Part shown: positions 9,421-20,012 of the stretch, piece after piece | Numbering within the stretch: the first letter of the stretch is position 1 | How the letters are laid out: each line of letters opens with the position of its first letter | Source: Agrobacterium cucumeris | GTDB taxonomy: Bacteria; Pseudomonadota; Alphaproteobacteria; Rhizobiales; Rhizobiaceae | Direction of reading: 5' to 3' | NCBI RefSeq assembly: GCF_030036535.1 | Contig: NZ_CP080388.1 | Span: 1,793,001 to 1,857,000, forward strand | Length of the DNA stretch: 64,000 nt | Program-made: the position numbers and the translations under genes | The notes under the pieces: generated by a model | Seen by the model: the letters and a program-made list of their open reading frames with translations, nothing else | Databases searched by the model: none | Told to the model about the DNA's origin: nothing

Positions 9421-9449
9421 GGCGGCCGTCATGGCCGCCTTCTGCTTTT
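9421..9449 (+). terminator. Hairpin with T-rich tail between the M20 and ATPase genes
   Basis: A perfect 7-bp stem GGCGGCC/GGCCGCC with loop GTCAT is followed by TTCTGCTTTT. It directly precedes the ribosome site of the ATPase gene, so it is either a weak terminator or a processing/stability hairpin. Confidence 0.5.
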
Positions 9450-9461
9450 CAGGAGATCGGC

Positions 9462-11312
9462 ATGCTTTTGGCGGCGACATCAATGGAACAGACCGGCGGT
9501 TCAGTCAGCCCGGTTTTATCGGTTCAGAATCTCACCACATCCTTCCGCGTCGATGGCGGCTGGAAATCCGTGGTCCGCAATATGAGTTTCGAGATCGCGC
9601 CGCGCGAAACGGTGGCGATCGTCGGTGAGAGCGGCTCGGGCAAAAGCGTCACCTCGCTCTCCATCATGCGCCTGCTCGATAAAAAGACGAGCCGCATCGA
9701 AGGCAAGGTCATGCTCGGCGGGCGCGACCTGCTGGCGCTGCCGGAAGAGGAGATGCGCAAGGTTCGCGGAAAAGACATTTCGATGATCTTCCAGGAGCCG
9801 ATGACCAGCCTCAATCCGATCTTCCCGATCGGCAAGCAGATCGCCGAAGCGTTGACCGTGCATCAGGATATTTCTTCGTCTGCCGCCAAGGCTGAGGTCA
9901 TCCGCCTGCTGGAGAAGGTCCGTATTCCTAATGCGAAGAACCGTTTCGACGATTATCCGCACCAGTTTTCAGGCGGCATGCGCCAGCGCGTGATGATTGC
10001 CATGGCGCTTGCCTCCAAACCGAAGCTGCTGATCGCCGACGAGCCGACAACGGCGCTGGATGTGACCATTCAGGGCCAGATTCTCGACCTCATCAAGCAA
10101 TTGCAGGAAGAGGAGGGCATGTCGGTCCTGTTCATCACCCACGATATGGGTGTGGTGGCGGAAGTGGCTGACCGTACCATCGTCATGTTCCGTGGTGATG
10201 TGGTGGAAACCGGCACCACCGACGATATCTTCCACCGCGGCCACCATCCCTATACGCGTGCTTTGCTTTCGGCGGTGCCGAAGCTTGGCTCAATGAAGGA
10301 AAGGGCGCTGCCGGCGCGTTTCCCGATCATCGATATCAAGACCGGCGAGAGCCAGCCTGTGGTCGAGGTCAAGGATACTGTTTCCGGCGGCCGCACGCCC
10401 ATTCTCTCGGTCAAGGACCTGACGACCCGTTTCGATATCCGCTCCGGTCTTTTCGGCCGTAAATCCGGCGCCGTACATGCGGTGGAAAAAGTCTCCTTCG
10501 ATCTGGCCGAGGGTGAAACCCTGTCTCTCGTGGGCGAATCGGGTTGCGGCAAGTCCACCACCGGGCGGTCGATCACCCGGCTGATCGAACCGACATCCGG
10601 CAATGTCATGCTTGACGGTTACGAGGTGCTGAAGCTCGACAAGACGACGCTGCGCACCATGCGCCGCAGCGTGCAGATGATCTTTCAGGACCCCTTTGCC
10701 TCGCTCGATCCGCGCATGAGCATCGGCACGGCGATCATGGAACCCTTTATCGAGCATAAACTTGGACCCAAGCCGCAGGCGCGCGAAAAGGCGGCGGACC
10801 TGATGGAAAAGGTTGGCCTCAGCCCGGATATGATGCGGCGTTTCCCGCATGAATTTTCCGGCGGCCAGCGCCAGCGCATCGCCATTGCCCGTTCGCTGAT
10901 GCTCGATCCCAAGGTCATCGTCGCCGACGAGGCTGTCTCGGCGCTTGATGTCTCGATCAAGGCGCAGGTCTGCAACCTGCTGCTCGACCTGCAACAAAGC
11001 CTCAACCTCGCCTTCCTTTTCATCTCCCATGACATGGCGGTCGTCGAGCGCGTCAGCCATCGTGTCGCGGTGATGTATCTTGGCGAGATCGTCGAAATCG
11101 GCCCGCGTGCTGCTGTCTTCGACAATCCGCAGCACCCCTATACGAAAAAATTGATGTCGGCCGTTCCCGTGCCGGACCCGGCGCGACGGCAGATCCGTCG
11201 CAACATGGCGACCGACGAGATAAAAAGCCCGATCCGCCCGGTGGATTACGTGCCGCCGCAGCGGCGTTACCGGGAGGTTTCGGCGGGGCATCTGGTGCAG
11301 GAAGCGGCTTGA
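9462..11312 (+). CDS. Fused double ABC ATPase of peptide transporter (DppD-DppF type)
   Basis: A 616-residue protein with two complete nucleotide-binding domains. Domain 1 has Walker A GESGSGKS near residue 57, the signature FSGGMRQR and Walker B LLIADEPT. Domain 2 has GESGCGKST near residue 350, FSGGQRQR and [12 protein letters not shown]. Each is followed by the oligopeptide-transporter C-terminal segment ([24 protein letters not shown]). The ATG at 9462 has a CAGGAG ribosome site. As no other ATPase is nearby, it probably energises the permeases at 4169-6092, although they are transcribed from the opposite strand. Confidence 0.94.
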   Translation: MLLAATSMEQTGGSVSPVLSVQNLTTSFRVDGGWKSVVRNMSFEIAPRETVAIVGESGSGKSVTSLSIMRLLDKKTSRIEGKVMLGGRDLLALPEEEMRKVRGKDISMIFQEPMTSLNPIFPIGKQIAEALTVHQDISSSAAKAEVIRLLEKVRIPNAKNRFDDYPHQFSGGMRQRVMIAMALASKPKLLIADEPTTALDVTIQGQILDLIKQLQEEEGMSVLFITHDMGVVAEVADRTIVMFRGDVVETGTTDDIFHRGHHPYTRALLSAVPKLGSMKERALPARFPIIDIKTGESQPVVEVKDTVSGGRTPILSVKDLTTRFDIRSGLFGRKSGAVHAVEKVSFDLAEGETLSLVGESGCGKSTTGRSITRLIEPTSGNVMLDGYEVLKLDKTTLRTMRRSVQMIFQDPFASLDPRMSIGTAIMEPFIEHKLGPKPQAREKAADLMEKVGLSPDMMRRFPHEFSGGQRQRIAIARSLMLDPKVIVADEAVSALDVSIKAQVCNLLLDLQQSLNLAFLFISHDMAVVERVSHRVAVMYLGEIVEIGPRAAVFDNPQHPYTKKLMSAVPVPDPARRQIRRNMATDEIKSPIRPVDYVPPQRRYREVSAGHLVQEAA

Positions 11313-11364
11313 TCAAAACGTGCTAGAGTGTGTGATAGGCAATGGAACGATCGAGTGCCGCATG

Positions 11365-11489
11365 TTTCTTCTCCCCGCCGGGGAGAAGTCCGCGGCAGCG
11401 GGATGAGGGGGAAAGGTTAGAGATAAACCGAGAGCTTGCCCCCTCATCCGACCCTTCGGGCCACCTTCTCCCCGGCGGGGAGAAGAAAC
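11365..11489. repeat. Intergenic palindromic element (CTTCTCCCCGCCGGGGAGAAG ends)
   Basis: About 125 bp with CTTCTCCCC(G/C)(C/G)GGGGAGAAG palindromes at both ends and an inner pair GGATGAGGGGG/CCCCCTCATCC, giving a long foldable structure. It fills most of the 302-bp gap before the polyol regulator. It resembles rhizobial intergenic mosaic elements (RIME class); I cannot confirm the exact family. A single end of the same element occurs at 21643. Confidence 0.85.
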
Positions 11490-11614
11490 GCGCCGCACCG
11501 CTACGCCAGATGATTTTACGCCCGCCGCACGCTCCCTTGCTCATCCCACCGTTTGACAGCCGCCGCAAAAAAATGCCAGCAAATGCTCAAGCATAATTCT
11601 GAGAGGGCAGCGGC

Positions 11615-12568
11615 ATGGCCAGACAAAACGACGCACATGGACGGCTGGACGATGCGGCCCGCGCCGGCTGGCTTTATTATGTCGCGGGGCGCACGCAGGA
11701 TGAGATCGCCGCTGCCATGAGCATCTCCCGGCAGTCGGCGCAGCGGCTGGTGTCGCTGGCCGTCGCCGAGCGGCTGATCAAGGTCCGGCTTGATCACCCC
11801 ATTGCCGCCTGTCTGGAAAAAGCCGAACGGCTGAAAGAGAAATTCGACCTCAGATATATCGAGGTGGTGCCGAGCGATCCGGCCGGCGTTTCCTCGACCG
11901 TTGGCATTGCCGAGGCCGGCGCGGCGGAGATCGAGCGCTGGCTGAAAAATGCCGATCCCATCGTGCTCGCCATCGGCACCGGCCGTACCTTGAAGGCCGC
12001 CGTGGACCAGTTGCCGCCGATGGAGTGCCCGCAGCATCGCATCGTGTCGCTGACAGGCAATATCGGGCCGGATGGCTCGGCGGCCTATTATAACGTCATC
12101 TTCAGCATGGCCGATGCCATCAAGGCGCGGCATTTTCCGATGCCGCTGCCGGTTCTGTGCTCGTCGGCTGAGGAGCGGGAACTGCTGCACGACCAGTCCA
12201 TGGTGCGCTCCACGCTGGCGCTGGGGTCCGCCGCCAATGTCACCTTCGTTGGCGTTGGCGAACTCGGGGAAAACGCGCCGCTCTGCGTTGATGGTTTCCT
12301 CGGTGTGGATGAGATGAAGGCCCTTATGGCCAGCGGTGCGGTCGGCGAGATTTGCGGCTGGATGTATGATGCCAATGGCCACATTCTCGAGCACTCCGTC
12401 AACGAGCGCGTTGCCTCCGTTCCCATTCCGTCACGAGAGACCTGCACCGTCATCGGCATGGCGCAGGGGGCGCGCAAGAATGCGTCGATTCTGGCGGCTT
12501 TTCGGGGCGGTCTGCTGAACGGTCTCATCACCGATGAAGCGACGGGTGAATATTTGCTCACTCATTGA
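11615..12568 (+). CDS. smoC: SorC/DeoR-type sugar-binding transcriptional regulator of the polyol operon
   Basis: A 317-residue regulator. The N-terminal helix-turn-helix is visible at roughly residues 20-50 (RTQDEIAAAMSISRQSAQRL), followed by the SorC-family sugar-phosphate-binding domain, with GTGRTLKAAVDQLP and NIGPDGSAAYY as landmarks. The family binds phosphorylated or free sugars and controls adjacent sugar operons. It precedes the sorbitol/mannitol transporter genes on the same strand, matching smoC of other rhizobia. An 8-bp inverted repeat overlaps its stop codon and is a candidate operator. Confidence 0.87.
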   Translation: MARQNDAHGRLDDAARAGWLYYVAGRTQDEIAAAMSISRQSAQRLVSLAVAERLIKVRLDHPIAACLEKAERLKEKFDLRYIEVVPSDPAGVSSTVGIAEAGAAEIERWLKNADPIVLAIGTGRTLKAAVDQLPPMECPQHRIVSLTGNIGPDGSAAYYNVIFSMADAIKARHFPMPLPVLCSSAEERELLHDQSMVRSTLALGSAANVTFVGVGELGENAPLCVDGFLGVDEMKALMASGAVGEICGWMYDANGHILEHSVNERVASVPIPSRETCTVIGMAQGARKNASILAAFRGGLLNGLITDEATGEYLLTH

Positions 12569-12573
12569 GCAAA
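12553..12573. promoter_or_regulatory. Candidate operator for the SmoC-like regulator
   Basis: A perfect inverted repeat TTTGCTCA-ctcat-TGAGCAAA overlaps the regulator stop codon. Related TGCTCA half-sites occur before the regulator itself (an ATGCT-ca-AGCAT dyad at 11583-11594) and at 12682 just before smoE. A promoter-like TTGACT at 12635 with GTAAAT 18 bp on would then be flanked by these sites. Confidence 0.5.
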
Positions 12574-12712
12574 AATTAATTCAACAAAATCAGATATTTG
12601 ATTTTTCCATGTGCGTCGCAGCACAGGATGTCGCTTGACTTTTTCGGCTTGCGAGTGAGTAAATGCCCCAGAGCAAAGCGAATGCTCATCATTTTTCTTC
12701 TGGGAGGAAGAT

Positions 12713-14026
12713 ATGACACTGAAGACCATTTTGCTGGGCGCATGCTCGGCCCTCGCCTTTACCACCCTTGCTTCCGCCGAAACGCTGACCATCGCCACCG
12801 TCAACAACGGCGATATGATCCGTATGCAGGGGCTGACCTCCGACTTCACGGCAAAGAACCCGGACATCAAGGTCGAATGGGTAACGCTTGAGGAAAACGT
12901 CCTGCGCGAGCGCGTGACGACCGACATCGCCACCAATGGCGGCCAATACGACATCATGACCATCGGCAACTATGAAGTGCCGATCTGGGCCAAGCAGGGT
13001 TGGCTGCTGCCGCTCGAAAAGCTCGGCGACAAATACGATGTCGATGACATCCTGCCGGCCATCCGTGGCGGCCTTTCCGCCGAGGGCAAGCTTTACGCAG
13101 CACCCTTCTACGGCGAATCCGCCATGATCATGTATCGCAAGGACCTGTTTGAAAAAGCCGGCCTGAAGATGCCTGAAAACCCGACCTGGGAATTCATCGG
13201 TGACGCCGCCCGCAAGATTACCGACCGCAAGGCCGATATCAACGGCATGTGCCTGCGCGGCAAGGCCGGCTGGGGCGAGAACATGGCGTTTATCAGCGCG
13301 CTCACCAACTCCTTCGGTGGCCGCTGGTTCGATGAAAACTGGAAACCGCAGTTCGATCAGCCGGAGTGGAAAAGCTCCCTGCAGTTTTATGTTGATCTGA
13401 TGAAGGACGCCGGTCCGTCGGGCGCCTCTTCCAACGGCTTCAACGAAAACCTGACGCTGTTCCAGCAGGGCAAATGCGGCATGTGGATCGATGCGACGGT
13501 CGCTGCCTCCTTCGTGTCAAACCCGAAGGATTCGACCGTTGCCGACAAGGTCGGTTATGCGCTCTTCCCGACGCATGGCGAACTGAAGAACCACGGCAAC
13601 TGGTTGTGGTCCTGGAACCTTGCCATCCCGAAGAGCTCGCAGAAGGCGGAAGCTGCCGAAAAGTTCATCGCCTGGGCAACAAGCAAGGACTACACCACGC
13701 TCGTCGCTTCCAAGGAAGGCTGGGCAAACGTGCCTCCGGGAACCCGCACCTCGCTTTACAAGAACGCCGATTATGAAAAGGCCGCCGCCTTCGCCAAGCC
13801 GACGCTTGCCGCCATGGATGCTGCCGATATTACCAAGCCGACTGTAAAGCCCGTGCCTTACACCGGCGGTCAGTTTGTGGCGATCCCTGAATTCCAGGCG
13901 CTCGGCACCACTGTTGGTCAGCTGTTCTCGGCGGTCGTTGCCGGTCAGTCCAGCGTTGATGATGCGCTTGCGGGCGCCCAGTCGACTGCGACGCGTGAAA
14001 TGACCCGCGCCGGTTACATCAAGTAA
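12713..14026 (+). CDS. smoE: Sorbitol/mannitol ABC transporter substrate-binding protein
   Basis: A 437-residue periplasmic family-1 sugar-binding protein. The signal peptide (MTLKTILLGACSALAF..ASAE) is probably cleaved after residue 22. The mature protein begins TLTIATVNNGDMIRMQGL, and GKCGMWIDATVAASF is a family landmark. It is followed by two permeases, an ATPase, a sorbitol dehydrogenase and a mannitol dehydrogenase, the smoEFGKS-mtlK order of rhizobia and Rhodobacter, which supports hexitols as ligands. The ribosome site is TGGGAGGAAGAT. Confidence 0.93.
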   Translation: MTLKTILLGACSALAFTTLASAETLTIATVNNGDMIRMQGLTSDFTAKNPDIKVEWVTLEENVLRERVTTDIATNGGQYDIMTIGNYEVPIWAKQGWLLPLEKLGDKYDVDDILPAIRGGLSAEGKLYAAPFYGESAMIMYRKDLFEKAGLKMPENPTWEFIGDAARKITDRKADINGMCLRGKAGWGENMAFISALTNSFGGRWFDENWKPQFDQPEWKSSLQFYVDLMKDAGPSGASSNGFNENLTLFQQGKCGMWIDATVAASFVSNPKDSTVADKVGYALFPTHGELKNHGNWLWSWNLAIPKSSQKAEAAEKFIAWATSKDYTTLVASKEGWANVPPGTRTSLYKNADYEKAAAFAKPTLAAMDAADITKPTVKPVPYTGGQFVAIPEFQALGTTVGQLFSAVVAGQSSVDDALAGAQSTATREMTRAGYIK

Positions 14027-14040
14027 TCCTCCCGAAGATC

Positions 14041-14098
14041 GCTGTCCGGCTCCCGTGCCGGGCAGCGAACACTCCGGGTCGGAAGCCGCCAGGCGGCT
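14041..14098 (+). other. Tandem hairpins after smoE
   Basis: Two stems lie in the 166-bp gap after the binding-protein gene: GCTGTCCGGC/GCCGGGCAGC (one G-U pair, 14041-14066) and AGCCGCC/GGCGGCT (14084-14098). Neither has a T-tract. They probably protect the upstream mRNA end, so the binding protein is made in excess over the permeases. Confidence 0.5.
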
Positions 14099-14192
14099 CT
14101 AATGCCTTTCAAATCAAAACAAGAATGAGCCGGTTCTTCCGGATATGCCGGGCGCATGTCGTGACGCCTGTACCCAAGGGGAGGTGAGTGCA

Positions 14193-15065
14193 ATGGCAAC
14201 TCGAAACACGAGCGGTCTGGCGCGGGTGATGCTTGCGCCATCGGTGCTGTTATTGCTGGTATGGATGATCGTGCCCCTGGCGATGACGCTGTGGTTCTCG
14301 TTCCAGAACTACAATCTCCTCAACCCGGCCAATGTCAGCTTTGCGGGCCTGTTCAATTACCAGTATTTCTACACCGACCCGGCCTTCTTCCAGTCGATCT
14401 GGAACACGTTGCTGATCGTCGGCGGCGTGCTTGCGATCACCGTCATCGGCGGCATCGCCATTGCGCTTCTGCTCGACAATGACATTTTCGGCCAGGGCAT
14501 CGTGCGCATCATGATCATCTCGCCCTTCTTCGTCATGCCGCCGGTGGCCGCATTGGTGTGGAAGAACATGATCATGCATCCCGGTTACGGCGTGCTCGCC
14601 GATCTGTCGCGCTTCTTCGGCCTGCAGCCGGTCGACTGGTTTGCGCAGTTTCCGCTGCTCTCCATCATCATCATCGTCGCCTGGCAATGGCTGCCCTTTG
14701 CGACGCTGATCCTGCTCACCGCGCTGCAGTCGCTCGATGGCGAGCAGAAGGAAGCCGCCGAGATGGATGGCGCCAACTTCGTCAACCGCTTCATCCATCT
14801 GACCCTGCCGCATCTGTCGCGCGCCATCACCGTCGTCATTCTCATCCAGACGATCTTCCTGCTTGGCGTCTACGCGGAAATCCTCGTCACCACCAATGGC
14901 GGACCGGGTTATGCCTCCACCAACCTCGCCTTCCTCATCTATCGCACCGCACTTCTGGGGTACGACGTCGGCGGCGCTTCGGCCGGCGGCATCATCGCCG
15001 TCATCCTCGCCAATATCGTCGCCATCTTCCTGATGCGCGCCGTCGGCAAGAACCTCGACCGGTAA
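14193..15065 (+). CDS. smoF: Sorbitol/mannitol ABC transporter permease
   Basis: A 290-residue inner-membrane permease of the MalF type. I start it at ATG 14193 (MATRNTSGLARV), preceded by GGGGAGGTGAGTG; an in-frame ATG 48 bp upstream lacks a site. About six membrane segments are visible, with the coupling motif EAAEMDGANFVNRFIHLTLP near residues 195-215. It is separated by 12 bp from smoG and forms the heterodimeric channel with it. Confidence 0.93.
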   Translation: MATRNTSGLARVMLAPSVLLLLVWMIVPLAMTLWFSFQNYNLLNPANVSFAGLFNYQYFYTDPAFFQSIWNTLLIVGGVLAITVIGGIAIALLLDNDIFGQGIVRIMIISPFFVMPPVAALVWKNMIMHPGYGVLADLSRFFGLQPVDWFAQFPLLSIIIIVAWQWLPFATLILLTALQSLDGEQKEAAEMDGANFVNRFIHLTLPHLSRAITVVILIQTIFLLGVYAEILVTTNGGPGYASTNLAFLIYRTALLGYDVGGASAGGIIAVILANIVAIFLMRAVGKNLDR

Positions 15066-15077
15066 AGGGGAAACATC

Positions 15078-15902
15078 ATGGCCCGCAAGACAACCACACG
15101 TGCGAAGATCGGCTTTTCCATCGCGGCCTGGGCCGTGGCGTTGCTGCTGTTCTTCCCGATCCTCTATGCCTTCCTCACCTCGCTCAAGACCGAGCCGGAG
15201 GCAATCGCCGGCTTCAGCCTCATTCCCTCGGGCACGCTTGAGAATTACGTGACGGTCCAGACCCAGCGCGATTACTTCAAGCCGTTCATGAACTCGGTGG
15301 TGCTGTCGCTCGGCTCGACGATCATCGCGCTGATCATCGCCATTCCCGCCGCCTGGGCCATGGCGTTCTCGCCGACCAAACGCACCAAGGACATCTTGAT
15401 GTGGATGCTCTCCACCAAGATGATGCCGGCCGTCGCCGTGCTGGTGCCGATCTATCTGCTCTTCCGCAATGCCGGCCTGCTCGATACCCGCATTGGCCTC
15501 ACCATCATGCTCACCTTCATCAACCTGCCGATCGTCATCTGGATGCTCTACACCTACTTCCGGGAAATCCCCGGTGAGATCCTCGAGGCAGCCCGCATGG
15601 ATGGCGCATCCCTGTGGAATGAGATCGTGCATGTGCTCACACCAATGGCGGTGCCGGGCATTGCCTCGACGCTGCTCTTAAACGTCATCCTTGCCTGGAA
15701 CGAAGCCTTCTGGACCATCCGGCTGACGACCACCAATGCAGCCCCGCTGACGGCCTTCATCGCCTCCTTCTCGAGCCCACAGGGGCTGTTCTGGGCAAAA
15801 CTCTCGGCCGCCTCGATGATGGCGATCGCCCCCATTCTCGTCATCGGCTGGTTCTCGCAGAAACAACTCGTGCGTGGCCTGACCTTTGGCGCCGTGAAAT
15901 AA
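15078..15902 (+). CDS. smoG: Sorbitol/mannitol ABC transporter permease
   Basis: A 274-residue inner-membrane permease of the MalG type. LKTEPEAIAGFSLIPSGTLENY is the periplasmic segment after helix 1, and the coupling loop EILEAARMDGASLWNEIVHV is intact. The C-terminal KQLVRGLTFGAVK is characteristic of MalG-like subunits. It is tightly spaced between smoF and smoK. Confidence 0.94.
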   Translation: MARKTTTRAKIGFSIAAWAVALLLFFPILYAFLTSLKTEPEAIAGFSLIPSGTLENYVTVQTQRDYFKPFMNSVVLSLGSTIIALIIAIPAAWAMAFSPTKRTKDILMWMLSTKMMPAVAVLVPIYLLFRNAGLLDTRIGLTIMLTFINLPIVIWMLYTYFREIPGEILEAARMDGASLWNEIVHVLTPMAVPGIASTLLLNVILAWNEAFWTIRLTTTNAAPLTAFIASFSSPQGLFWAKLSAASMMAIAPILVIGWFSQKQLVRGLTFGAVK

Positions 15903-15914
15903 GGAACGACAAAC

Positions 15915-16909
<995 letters not shown>

Positions 16910-16913
<4 letters not shown>

Positions 16914-17686
16914 CGGGAAGACTGGAGGGCAAATCCGCGCTGATAACCGGCTCGGCACGCGGCATCGGCCGCGCCTTCGCTGAAGCCTATCTGCGCGAGG
17001 GTGCGACGGTTGCCATCGCCGATATCGATTTCGAGCGGGCGAGCAAGACCGCCCGCGAGATCGGCGAGAACGCCTATGCCGTCGAACTCGATGTGACCAA
17101 ACAGCATTCCATCGATACCGCCATCCGCACCGTGGAAGGTCAGGCGGGCGGGCTCGATATCCTCATCAACAATGCCGCACTCTTTGACCTCGCACCGATT
17201 GTCGAGATCAAACGCGAGAGCTACGAGCGGCTGTTTTCGATTAACGTATCCGGCACGCTGTTCATGATGCAGGCCGCCGCAAAAACAATGATTGCTCGGG
17301 GAAAAGGCGGCAAGATCATCAACATGGCAAGCCAGGCGGGCCGGCGCGGTGAGGCCTTGGTGGCGGTTTATTGCGCCACCAAGGCCGCCGTCATCAGCCT
17401 CACGCAATCGGCCGGTCTCGACCTCATCAAACACGGCATCAACGTCAATGCGATTGCGCCCGGTGTGGTCGATGGCGAGCACTGGGACGGTGTGGATGCG
17501 CTGTTTGCGAAATATGAAAACCGCCCGGCCGGCGAAAAGAAGCGGCTGGTCGGCGAGGCGGTACCTTTCGGCCGTATGGGCCGTGCCGAAGACCTGACCG
17601 GCATGGCGGTCTTCCTTGCTTCTGATGAAGCCGAATACATCGTCGCCCAGACCTATAATGTCGATGGCGGCAACTGGATGAGCTGA
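16910..17686 (+). CDS. smoS: Sorbitol dehydrogenase (short-chain dehydrogenase)
   Basis: A 258-residue SDR. The cofactor motif GSARGIGRA is at residues 12-20, NNAA occurs near residue 87 and the catalytic YCATK motif near 153. It oxidises sorbitol to fructose (and galactitol-like polyols) with NAD in the cytoplasm. The start overlaps the smoK stop by 4 bp, so the two genes are translationally coupled, and mtlK follows. Position and length match smoS of Rhodobacter and Sinorhizobium. Confidence 0.9.
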
Positions 17687-17744
17687 CCACCGGGGCTTCC
17701 CGGTGACCGGCACGAACAACGTTTCCCCTTTCGAGGATCGTGAC

Positions 17745-19229
17745 ATGACATGCAAACTCTCCCTCGCAACGCTTGACGAAGCCCAAAAAACGGCGGCGAT
17801 TCCGACCTATTCCCGTGCTGATCTCTCCGCCGGCATCGTGCATTTCGGCGTTGGTAATTTCCATCGCGCCCATCAGGCGGTCTATCTGGATGATCTGTTC
17901 AATACGGGCACGGACCATGACTTCGCCATCATCGGTGCGGGCGTGCTGCCGTCCGATGCGGTGATGCGCGAAAAGCTTGCGGCGCAGGATTTCCTGACCA
18001 CTGTCGTGGAACAGGACAATAACCGCACCGGTGCGCGCGTTACCGGGCCGATGATCGACATTCTGCAGGTCGGCGACACAAAGACGATTATCGATACCCT
18101 TGCCGATCCGAAGATCCGCATCGTCTCGATGACGATTACCGAGGGCGGTTATTTCATTGATGCTTCCGGTTCCTTCAACCCGCAGCATCCGGCGATTGCC
18201 GAAGACGGCAAGAACCCGGCTGCGCCAAAAACCGTGTTCGGCTTCATCGTCGCCGGGCTGAAGGCGCGGCGGGACAAGGGGTTGCAACCCTTTACCGTCA
18301 TGTCCTGCGACAACATTCCGCATAATGGCAAGGTCACGAAAAATGCCGTGGTTGGGCTCGCGGCCTTGTCGGATCCGGCCTTCGCCAACTGGATCGGCGA
18401 AAATGTCGCTTTCCCCAATTCCATGGTTGACCGCATTACGCCTGCTACCGGCGAGCGTGAACGCACTATCGCCCGCGACGATTTCGGCATCGAGGATAAC
18501 TGGCCGGTCTTTTGCGAAGAGTTCAAGCAATGGGTGATGGAGGATAATTTCCCCGCTGGTCGCCCGGCGCTGGAAAAGGCCGGCGTGCAGTTCGTTTCTG
18601 ATGTTGCGCCCTATGAGCACATGAAAATCCGCATCCTCAATGGCGGCCATGCGGCAATTGCCTATCCGGCGGCACTGCTCGATATTCATTTTGTCCATGA
18701 GGCGATGGAGCATCCGCTGATCCGGGCGTTTCTGGCAAAGCTTGAAAATGAAGAGATCATTCCGGTCATTCCACCCGTTCCCGACACAAATCTTGCCGAC
18801 TATTTCGGGCTGATCGAACGGCGTTTCCTCAATCCGAAAATCGGCGACACCATTCCGCGTCTGGCGCAGGACGGCTCCAATCGCCAGCCGAAATTCATTC
18901 TGCCATCCACCGCCGACCGGTTGGCGCGCGGCGAGGATATCGTCGGCCTTTCGCTGGTGTCTGCCCTGTGGTGCCGCTATTTCTACGGCACGTCCGACAG
19001 CGGCAAGCAAATCACCTTCAACGATGCAAGCGCCGAACGTTTGCAGGCGGCCGCCATCAGGGCCAAGGATGACCCTGCGGCTTTCCTCGTCTTCGACGAT
19101 ATTTTCGGGGAGGTTGCCGAATCGGAACTTTTCCGTAAACGCTTTGCCCATGCATTGAAGACGCTGTGGCAAGAAGGCACGGCGAAGACCTTGCAGCTTT
19201 ATCTGGATGACAAGCTGGCTGAAAAGTGA
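17745..19229 (+). CDS. mtlK: Mannitol 2-dehydrogenase (long-chain polyol dehydrogenase)
   Basis: A 494-residue NAD-dependent polyol dehydrogenase. The start MTCKLSLATL at 17745 follows a CGAGGAT ribosome site; a 14-residue upstream extension is less likely. Landmarks are GIVHFGVGNFHRAHQAVYLDD at the cofactor domain and the family signature KIRILNGGHAAIAYPA containing K-x4-N-x2-H. It converts mannitol to fructose and often D-arabinitol to D-xylulose. With smoS it channels imported polyols to ketoses. Confidence 0.93.
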   Translation: MTCKLSLATLDEAQKTAAIPTYSRADLSAGIVHFGVGNFHRAHQAVYLDDLFNTGTDHDFAIIGAGVLPSDAVMREKLAAQDFLTTVVEQDNNRTGARVTGPMIDILQVGDTKTIIDTLADPKIRIVSMTITEGGYFIDASGSFNPQHPAIAEDGKNPAAPKTVFGFIVAGLKARRDKGLQPFTVMSCDNIPHNGKVTKNAVVGLAALSDPAFANWIGENVAFPNSMVDRITPATGERERTIARDDFGIEDNWPVFCEEFKQWVMEDNFPAGRPALEKAGVQFVSDVAPYEHMKIRILNGGHAAIAYPAALLDIHFVHEAMEHPLIRAFLAKLENEEIIPVIPPVPDTNLADYFGLIERRFLNPKIGDTIPRLAQDGSNRQPKFILPSTADRLARGEDIVGLSLVSALWCRYFYGTSDSGKQITFNDASAERLQAAAIRAKDDPAAFLVFDDIFGEVAESELFRKRFAHALKTLWQEGTAKTLQLYLDDKLAEK

Positions 19230-19235
19230 CGTGAA

Positions 19236-19955
19236 ATGGAAGACCGGACCGGGCCTCTGCTGATTTTCGATTGCGACGGTGTTCTCGTCGACAGCGAGCC
19301 GGTCTCGGTCTCGGTGCTTCTCGACATGCTCTCCCATCTCGGTGTGACGATGGAAGAGGAAGAGGCTTATGAGCGTTTTCTCGGCCGCAGCGTCGCCAGC
19401 ATGACGGCGACGCTGTTTGAGGATTACGGCGTCGAAACCGACATTGATTTTCTCGATCATATGCGGGCGACGCTGTTTGAACGCTTTCGCACCGAGCTGC
19501 GGCCGATCGACGGCATTGCGCAAACGCTGGACCGGCTTGTGCCCCTCAGACGCTGCGTGGCCTCTTCCAGCCAGCCGGAGCGCATTCGTTACTCGCTGGG
19601 GCTGACCGGCCTGATCGACCGCTTCGAGCCACATGTCTTTAGCGCCACGATGGTGAAGAATGGCAAGCCGGCACCCGATCTTTTCCTGCATGCGGCGCAG
19701 GCGATGGGCGCCGAGCCGCGTCACTGCATCGTGATTGAGGACAGCCCGGCCGGTATTGCCGCCGCAAAGGCTGCGGGCATGGGCGTTTTTGCCTTTACCG
19801 GCGGCTCGCATGCGCGCTTTCCCGCATTCCGCGAGAAGATCGCCGGGCTTGGTGCGGATGCCGTGTTTGACGCGATGCCGGATTTGGTCCAACTTGTCGG
19901 CAACTATGTGGGGAAGGGCGGTTTTGACGGCCAAGTGGAACGTGACGCAGGCTGA
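19236..19955 (+). CDS. HAD-superfamily phosphatase of the polyol operon
   Basis: A 239-residue HAD hydrolase (beta-phosphoglucomutase/phosphoglycolate phosphatase type). Motif I is FDCDGVLVDSEP near residue 10, motif II is ASSSQPERI, and motifs III/IV are KPAPD and IEDSPAGIAAAKAAG. The gene lies 6 bp after mtlK, so it is part of the operon. It could remove phosphate from a sugar or polyol phosphate that would be toxic or would act as regulator ligand. Its substrate is not deducible. Confidence 0.88.
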   Translation: MEDRTGPLLIFDCDGVLVDSEPVSVSVLLDMLSHLGVTMEEEEAYERFLGRSVASMTATLFEDYGVETDIDFLDHMRATLFERFRTELRPIDGIAQTLDRLVPLRRCVASSSQPERIRYSLGLTGLIDRFEPHVFSATMVKNGKPAPDLFLHAAQAMGAEPRHCIVIEDSPAGIAAAKAAGMGVFAFTGGSHARFPAFREKIAGLGADAVFDAMPDLVQLVGNYVGKGGFDGQVERDAG

Positions 19956-20012
19956 AGCGTATTTTGCCTGCCGTCGTCGGGTCGTTGCGCAAGGGATGGA
20001 ATTACAGTCTTG

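Noticed and set aside
14250..15632. 460-codon open frame on the minus strand
   Set aside because: Antisense to smoF and smoG, low-complexity Asp/Gly/His-rich translation.
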